NCBI GenBank assembly: GCA_036702855.1
Contig: DATNQF010000233.1
Coordinates: forward strand, 1-5,868
DNA: 5,868 nt
DNA from: JACVSF01 sp036702855
Lineage (GTDB): Bacteria; Cyanobacteriota; Cyanobacteriia; Phormidesmidales; Phormidesmidaceae
Reading direction: 5' to 3'
Positions within the stretch are counted from its first letter, which is position 1, and the number at the start of each line of letters is the position of its first letter. Below, in pieces: positions 1 through 5,246 of the stretch. A program made the position numbers and the translations under genes. Below the pieces are notes generated by a model. It was given only the letters and a program-made list of their open reading frames with translations. It ran no database searches and was not told where the DNA came from.

Positions 1-615
1 GGCTCTAAACTCTCCTGCTAGGGTAGTCATCACAATCCGGTGATGTCCTGTATCCGCAATCAAGAGACGATTCCCTGGCCCGTCTACCACCACCTTTCCC
101 GGAAACGCCAATGGTGAACTTGACCTAGGCAAGCTTCCGTCTGCAAAGGCTGCTTGCTCTGTCTCTGCCTCCCGTTCTCCCCCAAGTATCTTCTCAATCG
201 TTTGCTCTAGCCGCTCTCGCTGCCCTTCTCCTGCAACGGTTGCCACGACGTACCCTTGAGGATTAATCACGACAAACGTAGGCCAAGCTCTGATGGCATA
301 TTGGTCCCATACTGTGCGATCGCAATCCACCACTACAGGATGGGTGATGCCATATCGCCAGATTGCTTGCTGCACCGCCTCTGGGTTTTGTTCCTGCTCA
401 AACTTGGCCGTATGAACCCCGATCACTATCACCCGGTCTCGATATTTCGCCTCAAGGTAGTGCAAATCCGGGAGGGTATGCAGACAGTTGATGCAGCCAT
501 AGGTCCAAAAATCTAGCAGAACGACCTTGCCCCGCAGTGCCCGCAGCGACAAAGAACCGTCACAATTAAGCCAAGGCGCTGTCTGAGACAACTCAGGCGC
601 ACGCGTCCGAACCAT
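1..615 (-). CDS. Thioredoxin-like protein with NHL-repeat domain, N-terminal part (runs off the window)
   Basis: Reading the minus strand from the ATG at 615 gives 205 codons without a stop, continuing past position 1. An in-frame TGA lies seven codons upstream, so this is the first possible ATG. Residues about 1-145 form a TlpA/thioredoxin fold: a beta strand (KVVLLDF), then the redox motif WTYGCINC with Cys41 and Cys44, and a cis-proline region RAWPTF (Pro112). From about residue 168 the sequence changes to an NHL/beta-propeller repeat (FPGKVVVD, then NRLLIADTGHHRIV), which should continue outside the window. The order thioredoxin then NHL repeats matches bacterial relatives of NHLRC2. These are presumed thiol-disulfide or scaffold proteins, with no settled substrate. 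There is no signal peptide or membrane segment at the visible N-terminus, so a cytoplasmic location is inferred. No clear Shine-Dalgarno sequence precedes the start. The gene is divergent from the aldo/keto-reductase-like gene. Confidence 0.9.
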   Translation of the reverse strand, partial: MVRTRAPELSQTAPWLNCDGSLSLRALRGKVVLLDFWTYGCINCLHTLPDLHYLEAKYRDRVIVIGVHTAKFEQEQNPEAVQQAIWRYGITHPVVVDCDRTVWDQYAIRAWPTFVVINPQGYVVATVAGEGQRERLEQTIEKILGGEREAETEQAAFADGSLPRSSSPLAFPGKVVVDGPGNRLLIADTGHHRIVMTTLAGEFRA

Positions 616-661
616 AAGGGGTGAGAAATCAGATCACACCCCAAGTATCAACGATCTACCC
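616..661. promoter_or_regulatory. 46-bp divergent intergenic region
   Basis: This short gap separates the start codons of two divergent genes. No convincing -35/-10 pair or ribosome binding site is visible on either strand. Both promoters must be packed into this gap, overlap the opposite coding region, or give leaderless or near-leaderless transcripts. The call rests on gene layout only. Confidence 0.4.
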
Positions 662-1468
662 ATGACGCTTGTCACCCTTCAAGGTAATCCCATCAGCCGT
701 CTTGGTCTTGCGGCCCAACAGCGGATGGAAGTTGGCTGCGTTGACTTGGCTTACCAGGCAGGGATCAACTACTTTTTTTCCTATGGTCTGGGCAAAGGCC
801 CCTTTGTAGAAGAAGTGCGATCGCACCTCGCGCAGCATCGGGAGTCCTTACTCGTTGCAACAGGCAGCGAAAGCCGCACGCTCTCTGAGGTCGAGGCCCA
901 GCTTGAAAAAGCGCGCCACCGCTTCGATGTAGATACCATTGATGTCTTTTTTGCCGAATACGTTGCACCTGATGATGATTGGACGCAGGTTGAAGGTTTG
1001 CTCGAAAAACTTCATACCTGGAAAACGCAAGGGCTGATTCGGTATGTGGGAGCCAGCACTCACAACCGTCCCGTTGCCCTCCAGCTCATTGAACAAGCCC
1101 ACTGTGATGTGCTGATGCACCGCTACAACATGGCCCATCGGGGCGCAGAAGCCACCGTTCTCCCCGCTGCCCAAGCAACAGAAAAGCCTGTCATTGCCTT
1201 TACCAGCACTCGATGGAGCACCTTGCTCAAAGGGCATCCCGACTGGTCAGAGGCTCCTCCTACGGCTGCCGACTGTTACCGCTTTGTCCTGAGCCATCCT
1301 GCTGTCACTGTCGCCTTGACCTCACCTAAAACCCAGGCAGATTTGAAAGACAACTTAAAGGCTTTGACTAGCCCTGTTCTGTCTCCAACAGAACTTGCGC
1401 ACTGGCAATCCTATGGAGATTTGGTTTACGGACAAGGTCAAGATGCCTTTGATACCAGTTGGCCCTAA
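662..1468 (+). CDS. Aldo/keto-reductase-like protein, catalytic tetrad apparently lost
   Basis: The 268-aa product has the overall AKR order. A start-of-barrel segment contains AGIN (33-36) and Tyr41-Gly42. Later come DTIDVFFAEY (91-100), the conserved strand GLIRYVGASTHN (124-135), and a C-terminal segment HPAVTVALTSPKTQADLKDN (212-231) that resembles the NADPH-contacting region of the family. Active AKRs use Asp, Tyr, Lys and His. Here the Asp after GIN is absent (YFFS at 37-40), the usual Lys of the 'ATK' strand is Gly68 (VATG), and the usual His of 'DLYxxH' is Glu99. Only the Tyr seems kept. The protein is also shorter than most AKRs (about 300-340 aa). It may therefore be a cofactor-binding or regulatory protein, or use different chemistry; ordinary carbonyl reduction is doubtful. 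The ATG has no obvious ribosome site but fits the start of the fold. The barrel homology is fairly sure; the function is unknown. Confidence 0.85.
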   Translation: MTLVTLQGNPISRLGLAAQQRMEVGCVDLAYQAGINYFFSYGLGKGPFVEEVRSHLAQHRESLLVATGSESRTLSEVEAQLEKARHRFDVDTIDVFFAEYVAPDDDWTQVEGLLEKLHTWKTQGLIRYVGASTHNRPVALQLIEQAHCDVLMHRYNMAHRGAEATVLPAAQATEKPVIAFTSTRWSTLLKGHPDWSEAPPTAADCYRFVLSHPAVTVALTSPKTQADLKDNLKALTSPVLSPTELAHWQSYGDLVYGQGQDAFDTSWP

Positions 1469-1547
1469 AGCTGTGCGGCTCAACTAAGCTGACAGAGGGA
1501 AAAAGCCCAAAAGACCTGCCCTAAGGTAAATGCATCCCCCGGTAGGA

Positions 1548-1580
1548 CCATTGACAATGGAATTAGTTGAAACAGCTATT
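1548..1580 (+). promoter_or_regulatory. Candidate promoter with overlapping 13-bp dyad operator
   Basis: TTGACA at 1551-1556 is a perfect -35 consensus. The best -10 at 18-bp spacing is GCTATT (1575-1580), only a 3/6 match. The -35 is embedded in a perfect inverted repeat, CCATTG-A-CAATGG (1548-1560), which could be a repressor or activator site. If used, transcription would begin near 1587 and serve the SnoaL-like and debranching genes. The dyad is seen directly; the promoter role is inferred. Confidence 0.4.
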
Positions 1581-1584
1581 TCTC

Positions 1585-1616
1585 AAAGCCCCCAAACACT
1601 TTGTTCTGGGGGCTTT
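1585..1616 (+). terminator. Strong hairpin: terminator of the reductase-like gene or 5' leader element
   Basis: AAAGCCCCC (1585-1593) pairs perfectly with GGGGGCTTT (1608-1616) across a 14-nt loop. Three further pairs are possible inside the loop (1595-1597 with 1603-1605). It lies 116 nt after the reductase-like stop and ends 19 nt before the next start codon. The U-tract is just the three T of the stem followed by ATCCC, so it is weaker than a classical intrinsic terminator. If the promoter just upstream is real, the hairpin would sit at the 5' end of that mRNA and might protect it or control it. Confidence 0.55.
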
Positions 1617-1622
1617 ATCCCT

Positions 1623-1630
1623 AAAAGAGG
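1623..1630 (+). promoter_or_regulatory. Ribosome binding site deciding the SnoaL-like start
   Basis: AAAAGAGG lies 5 nt before the ATG at 1636. It favours that start over a TTG at 1567 that would run translation through the hairpin. Confidence 0.7.
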
Positions 1631-1635
1631 CCACT

Positions 1636-2010
1636 ATGGCAACCATCAGTCCATTTATGACCGTTGATGAAATTATTCTGGCGGCTCAGAATGCTTGGTT
1701 ATCAGGCGATGCCGACAGATTTGCTGGTTTGTTTGACCAAATCGGCCAGTTCGTTGTTCCTGGCAATGAGTGGGTAGGCCAAGGCAACATCCGTGATGCG
1801 TTTCAAGAATATATCGATGCCTATGAGGTCATCAACATCGAAGTCACCCAGATTATTCAAGAAGGTGATCGCGCATTTGTAGAGTGGCGTTGGTCAGATC
1901 GTGAGCGGGGCACCAGCAACGTTTCTCAGGCAGAGGATGCCGTAGTAATCGAAACTCAGGCCGGACGCATCATCCGGTGGCGTGAGTACACGGATACTTG
2001 TAGCCGCTAG
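1636..2010 (+). CDS. SnoaL/NTF2-like small protein
   Basis: The 124-aa product looks like a single cone-shaped NTF2/SnoaL domain. An N-terminal helix pair (TVDEIILAAQNAWLSGDADR, 9-28) leads into a strand segment FVVPGNEWVGQGNIRDAF (39-56). Strands EVTQII, RAFVEWRW and DAVVIETQAGRIIRWREY follow, ending about residue 118. The pattern 'GD...F..LF', 'W.G...IR.AF' and 'GRI.RWREY.D' is typical of SnoaL-like proteins, which range from polyketide cyclases and isomerases to non-enzymatic ligand binders. No catalytic residue can be assigned with confidence. The ATG at 1636 was chosen because of the ribosome site AAAAGAGG 5 nt upstream and because the longer reading frame starts at TTG inside non-coding DNA. 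The stop TAG (2008-2010) overlaps the ribosome site of the debranching gene, so the two are probably co-translated. A link to glycogen metabolism rests on position alone. Confidence 0.85.
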   Translation: MATISPFMTVDEIILAAQNAWLSGDADRFAGLFDQIGQFVVPGNEWVGQGNIRDAFQEYIDAYEVINIEVTQIIQEGDRAFVEWRWSDRERGTSNVSQAEDAVVIETQAGRIIRWREYTDTCSR

Positions 2011-2012
2011 GA
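2008..2012 (+). promoter_or_regulatory. Ribosome binding site of the debranching gene, overlapping the preceding stop
   Basis: TAGGA contains the TAG stop of the SnoaL-like gene and lies 8 nt before the ATG at 2021. This arrangement suggests translational coupling. Confidence 0.55.
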
Positions 2013-2020
2013 CGCTAGTA

Positions 2021-4018
2021 ATGACGATTCATTTTGGGCGAGAGATTTGCAGCAACCCAACGCTTGCTGGGCAGCGAGAATGGTTGGTCACAAACGGCAT
2101 TGGTGGGTATGCTAGCGGCACGGTTGCGGGGGTATTGACTCGCCACTACCACGGGTTATTGGTTGCGGCCCTTAAGCCCCCTCTGGCTCGGACCCTGCTG
2201 GTGACTAAGCTGGATGAAGCTGTGCGCTACGCAGACCAGTCTTGGGAACTGCATTGCGATCGCTGGGCCGATGGTTCAGTTACAGGTCAAGGCTACACCT
2301 ATCTAGAGCGCTTCCACCTAGAGGGGACTGTTCCAGTCTGGACCTATGCGTTTGCCGATGCTCTGTTGGAAAAGCGAGTCTGGATGGAGCAGGGCGCTAA
2401 CACCACCTACATTCGCTACACGCTGAGACGAGGTAGTGCTCCCCTCACCCTCTCTCTCAAAGCTCTGGTCAATTACCGTCCTCACCATGACAACACCGAG
2501 GGAAGCCGCTGGCGGATGCAGATTCATTCACTTGACCAAGGTTTGAAGGTGCTGGCCTTTGACGAGGCCACCCCCTATTACCTCCTGGCAGCGGCTGGTA
2601 CTGTGCGGTTAGAAAATACCTGGTATCGAGGTTATAGCCTCGCGGTAGAGCAGTACCGAGGCATTCACCCCTTTGACGACCATCTTCATGCAGGCACCTT
2701 TGAGGTGGAGTTGGCCCCAGAGCAGTCCTACACCTTGGTCGCCAGCACCGAAGCACAACCAAACTTAGAAGGCCAGTCTGCCTTAGAGTCCCGCTATGCC
2801 CATGAGCAAGACCTGCTGAAGCGTTGGCATACCGTCCAGCCTAGGGTTGAGCAGAGTCTGCCGGATTGGTTAGACCAACTGGTCCTAGCCGCCGATCAGT
2901 TTGTCGTGGATCGTCCGCTGGCAGGTGAAACCAACGGTAAGACGATCATTGCCGGGTATCCCTGGTTTGGCGACTGGGGCCGAGACACCATGATCAGCCT
3001 GCCGGGACTTGCGATCGCAACCGGACGCCCCGAAATTGCCCGTCCTATTCTCCGTACCTTTGCTCGCTACGTAGATCAGGGTATGCTGCCCAACCTGTTT
3101 CCAGAAGCGGGAGCAGATCCGCAGTACAACACCATTGATGCCACCCTCTGGTACTTTGAGGCTATTCGTGCCTACTTCGCTGCTACCGAAGATGAGGCTC
3201 TGCTACAAGAGTTGTTTCCGGTGCTGCAAGAGATTATCACTTGGCACCAAAAGGGTACTCGCTACAACATTCACCTCGACTCGGATGGGCTGATTTATGG
3301 TGGCGACCCCACTGTGCAACTCACCTGGATGGACGCCAAGGTGAATGACTGGGTTGTGACTCCTCGCATTGGCAAACCCGTAGAAATCAACGCTCTGTGG
3401 TACAACGCCCTGATCAGTATGGTTCAGTTCGCCCAGCGATTGGGCCAGTCGGGAGCTGAGTATGCGCAATTGGCAGAGAAGGCACAACAAGGATTTCAGC
3501 GGTTTTGGAATCCCCAAGCGGGCTACTGCTACGACCTGATCGACTCTCCCAACCATGACGAGGATGTGCTGCGACCCAACCAAATTTTTGCCGTAGCGTT
3601 GCCAGCCCAAGAAGGTCCTGCTCCGTTGCTAAACCCAGACCAGCAAAAGGCTGTGGTGGATCAGGTGGCGAGGCACTTGGTCACATCTTATGGGGTGCGA
3701 TCGCTCACCCCCAATCACAAAGATTACGTAGGCCGCTACGGGGGTGATCGCTATAAGCGAGATGGGGCTTATCACCAAGGTACTGTTTGGGGCTGGCTGA
3801 TTGGCCCCTTTGTGCAGGCCCATTTTAAGGTGTATCGCAACCCGGCCCTAGCTCAGAGCTTTTTAGAACCGATGGCGGATCACCTCTACTCTGGCGCAGT
3901 CGGCAGCCTTAGCGAAATTTTTGATGGTGACGATCCGATTACGCCTCGGGGCTGCTTTGCCCAAGCCTGGACTGTGGCAGAAGTCTTACGCACGTGGCTG
4001 CTCACGCTCTCTCCTTAA
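2021..4018 (+). CDS. Glycogen debranching enzyme, amylo-alpha-1,6-glucosidase (GH133-type)
   Basis: The 665-aa product has the two-part architecture of bacterial amylo-1,6-glucosidases. The N-terminal beta-rich domain (about 10-260) has the hallmarks EWLVTNGIGGYASGT (20-34) and RHYHGLLVAAL (41-51). The C-terminal (alpha/alpha)6 glucosidase domain (about 280-660) contains QFVVDRP (293-299), WFGDWGRDT (315-323), YNTIDATLWY around Asp373, QLTWMDAK (433-440), an EINALWYN segment with Glu455, and SLSEIFDGD with Glu632. By analogy with eukaryotic debranching enzyme, Asp322 of GRDT and Glu632 are the likely catalytic pair. It should hydrolyse the alpha-1,6-linked glucose at glycogen branch stubs, in the cytoplasm. 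No GH13 transferase domain is fused to it. The ATG at 2021 was preferred to a GTG at 1982, because the GTG would overlap the upstream gene by 29 nt and the family begins near 'CSNPTLAGQREWL'. The gene ends at a TAA and is followed by a 213-nt tail to a terminator. Confidence 0.95.
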   Translation: MTIHFGREICSNPTLAGQREWLVTNGIGGYASGTVAGVLTRHYHGLLVAALKPPLARTLLVTKLDEAVRYADQSWELHCDRWADGSVTGQGYTYLERFHLEGTVPVWTYAFADALLEKRVWMEQGANTTYIRYTLRRGSAPLTLSLKALVNYRPHHDNTEGSRWRMQIHSLDQGLKVLAFDEATPYYLLAAAGTVRLENTWYRGYSLAVEQYRGIHPFDDHLHAGTFEVELAPEQSYTLVASTEAQPNLEGQSALESRYAHEQDLLKRWHTVQPRVEQSLPDWLDQLVLAADQFVVDRPLAGETNGKTIIAGYPWFGDWGRDTMISLPGLAIATGRPEIARPILRTFARYVDQGMLPNLFPEAGADPQYNTIDATLWYFEAIRAYFAATEDEALLQELFPVLQEIITWHQKGTRYNIHLDSDGLIYGGDPTVQLTWMDAKVNDWVVTPRIGKPVEINALWYNALISMVQFAQRLGQSGAEYAQLAEKAQQGFQRFWNPQAGYCYDLIDSPNHDEDVLRPNQIFAVALPAQEGPAPLLNPDQQKAVVDQVARHLVTSYGVRSLTPNHKDYVGRYGGDRYKRDGAYHQGTVWGWLIGPFVQAHFKVYRNPALAQSFLEPMADHLYSGAVGSLSEIFDGDDPITPRGCFAQAWTVAEVLRTWLLTLSP

Positions 4019-4231
4019 GCTAGCGAGGAGACTTCCGAGGAAGGAGCCTCAGACCTTTAAGATTCCGTCTTTCACACGATCCCAGCAGACGAGGGGACTG
4101 ATTAAAGTAGAAGACAAGCAGACACGGAAGGTAACTTACTGCGGTTTGCTCAATAAGAGGTATTTGCTCAGGGAGTGCGCCAACATTTCGTTGGTATCTC
4201 AAAACGCTCGCAGCCTCCTTTCTTATATCTC
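4019..4231 (+). other. Non-coding tail after the debranching gene, with small hairpins
   Basis: No convincing coding sequence lies here. An open frame across 3921-4253 exists, but it starts inside the debranching gene in another frame, is rich in Arg/Lys/Leu and resembles no family I know. Right after the stop is a hairpin: GAGG (4025-4028) with CCTC (4047-4050), and CTTC (4032-4035) with GAAG (4040-4043), closed by a CGAG tetraloop and with an AGA/GAG internal loop. A second one is CCAAC-ATTTC-GTTGG (4180-4194). TTTGCTCA occurs twice, 19 nt apart (4145-4152 and 4164-4171). It is either a long 3' untranslated region or the body of a small RNA ending at the terminator. No internal promoter was recognised. 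Confidence 0.45.
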
Positions 4232-4261
4232 AAGGCTAAGGACAATTACCTAAGCCTTTTT
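4232..4261 (+). terminator. Rho-independent terminator of the SnoaL/debranching transcript
   Basis: AAGGCTAAGG (4232-4241) pairs with CCTAAGCCTT (4249-4258) around the loop ACAATTA, with one A-A mismatch (4238/4252). It runs into five T (4257-4261). The structure and orientation fit an intrinsic terminator for plus-strand transcription coming from the debranching gene. Confidence 0.7.
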
Positions 4262-4370
4262 GCAGATATTGTTAGTTTTCCCTTGCCCAAATTTTAAGAT
4301 TTGTTACGGTAGGGGGCGAACGTGTATCAAGCTTCCTTTGCAACTGGCTCTCTGGCTAGTCTAGACCCTC

Positions 4371-4376
4371 TATGAT
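4371..4376 (+). promoter_or_regulatory. Candidate -10 box for the acyltransferase operon
   Basis: TATGAT matches TATAAT at five of six positions. No good -35 is found 16-19 bp upstream. If used, the leader would be about 100 nt and would contain the repeat block at 4380-4435. This is a weak call based on one box. Confidence 0.25.
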
Positions 4377-4379
4377 GCC

Positions 4380-4435
4380 TTCAACTTGGTTTTTTGGGCA
4401 GTGTTGAATCCGCTTCACGTGAATCCGCTTCAGTC
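4380..4435 (+). repeat. Repeat-bearing leader: two 13-bp direct repeats with inverted ends
   Basis: TGAATCCGCTTCA occurs exactly twice, at 4405-4417 and 4420-4432, separated by CG. Each copy has inverted ends, TGAA-N5-TTCA. The junction of the two copies forms a perfect 10-bp palindrome TTCACGTGAA (4414-4423). Just upstream TTCAAC (4380-4385) is inverted as GTTGAA (4403-4408). Such a block could bind a dimeric regulator or fold in RNA as alternative hairpins. It lies 52 nt before the acyltransferase start. Confidence 0.6.
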
Positions 4436-4484
4436 AAACCCTGCTAGTGCGCTCAGTCCAATCCTTGATCCCCCATTTTAAGTA

Positions 4485-5213
4485 ATGATACCTACGCTCT
4501 CCAGTGATCCTTTGACAGTTTCCCATGGGCTTCTAAATCTGTTGGGTATCCGAATGGCAGTTCATTTTGCTGAGCGGATTCCTTCTAATACGGCTCTGGT
4601 GCTGGTTAGCAATCACCGCAGCTTTCTCGATGCACCCTTGCTGATGGTGGGGCTGAATCGTTCAGTGCGCTTTGCCTGTCATCACTACATGAGCCAAGTG
4701 CCAGGGATGCGCGAATTTGTTAGCGCGATGGGTTGCCTACCCCTAGATGCACCCGGTGAGCGTCAAAACTTCTTTCGAGAAGCGACTCACTTACTAAAGG
4801 ATCGGCAGTCGGTTGGCATTTTCCCAGAAGGGGCTGCGCCGATGGTGCAAAAGACCAATCCGTTTGAGATGAGCGAGTTTCAACGGGGGTTTGCCCACTT
4901 GGCAATGAAGGCTCCGGTGGAGAATCTGGCGATCTTACCCGTTGCGATCGCATCTACCCAAGAAACCAGCCCCCCCGTCATGCCGCTCAAAGTCTTGAGT
5001 TGGTTTGACCCTAGCGAGCCTCTGTTTGATCAGCCTGGTTGGCACCCTGCCGTGATTTACCGTCGAGTTGAATTGTTAGTGGGTCATCCGGTGACAGTGA
5101 CCGATCGGTTGCGATCGCACTATCGTGGAAGACAAGCCGCGAAGCTGGCAGCAGAAATTACAGATTGCTGTCACACCGAGATTGCTAATTTGCTACGACA
5201 AGGGGCTTACTAG
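4485..5213 (+). CDS. PlsC-type 1-acyl-sn-glycerol-3-phosphate acyltransferase family protein
   Basis: The 242-aa product contains the standard LPLAT/PlsC blocks. Block I is NHRSFLD (43-49), giving the catalytic HX4D pair His44/Asp49. Block III is GIFPEGA (111-117), which contacts the acyl acceptor phosphate in the family. Further on are FQRGFAHLA (132-140) and the hydrophobic ILPVAI (150-155). The family transfers acyl groups from acyl-ACP or acyl-CoA to lysophospholipid or related hydroxyl acceptors at the membrane. The length is normal for the family. There is no strong transmembrane helix, so it is probably membrane-associated. The acceptor cannot be told from sequence; lysophosphatidate is the default, but other alcohols are possible given the hydrolase next door. 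An in-frame TAA one codon before the ATG makes this the first possible start, although the ribosome site is weak. The stop TAG is in the same frame as the following gene. Confidence 0.92.
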   Translation: MIPTLSSDPLTVSHGLLNLLGIRMAVHFAERIPSNTALVLVSNHRSFLDAPLLMVGLNRSVRFACHHYMSQVPGMREFVSAMGCLPLDAPGERQNFFREATHLLKDRQSVGIFPEGAAPMVQKTNPFEMSEFQRGFAHLAMKAPVENLAILPVAIASTQETSPPVMPLKVLSWFDPSEPLFDQPGWHPAVIYRRVELLVGHPVTVTDRLRSHYRGRQAAKLAAEITDCCHTEIANLLRQGAY

Positions 5214-5246
5214 GAGAGAATAGAGCTATCGCCTCTTCCGTGGAGC

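Larger units (their letters stand above)
316..5118. repeat. Seven dispersed HIP1 octamers (GCGATCGC)
   Basis: Exact copies lie at 316-323, 817-824, 2256-2263, 3011-3018, 3697-3704, 4944-4951 and 5111-5118. All are inside coding regions. This density is characteristic of many cyanobacterial genomes and is the main taxonomic clue in the window. The entry marks the set, not a continuous element. Confidence 0.95.

Noticed and set aside
256..516. Plus-strand open frame of 86 codons
   Set aside because: It is antisense to the thioredoxin-NHL gene, whose minus-strand translation shows clear family motifs.
1567..1635. TTG-initiated 23-residue extension of the SnoaL-like protein
   Set aside because: It would translate through the strong hairpin; the ATG at 1636 has a good ribosome site and matches where the fold begins.
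1982..2020. GTG-initiated 13-residue extension of the debranching enzyme
   Set aside because: It overlaps the SnoaL-like gene by 29 nt and adds no family-like sequence; the ATG at 2021 has a TAGGA at suitable spacing.
2318..3823. Several minus-strand open frames inside the debranching gene (for example 2469-2762 and 3203-3610)
   Set aside because: They are antisense shadows of a strongly conserved coding sequence and show no domain of their own.
3921..4253. Plus-strand open frame of 110 codons spanning the end of the debranching gene and the intergenic region
   Set aside because: It starts in another frame inside a well-supported gene, has basic low-complexity composition, no ribosome site and no recognisable domain, and its TAA-containing end overlaps the terminator.
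4344..4359. CTGGCT repeated 8 nt apart
   Set aside because: It is too short and imperfect beyond six bases to separate from chance.
5211..5246. Stop-codon readthrough making an acyltransferase-hydrolase fusion
   Set aside because: The frames match, but there is no sign of a readthrough signal and an ATG follows shortly; two separate proteins is the simpler reading.
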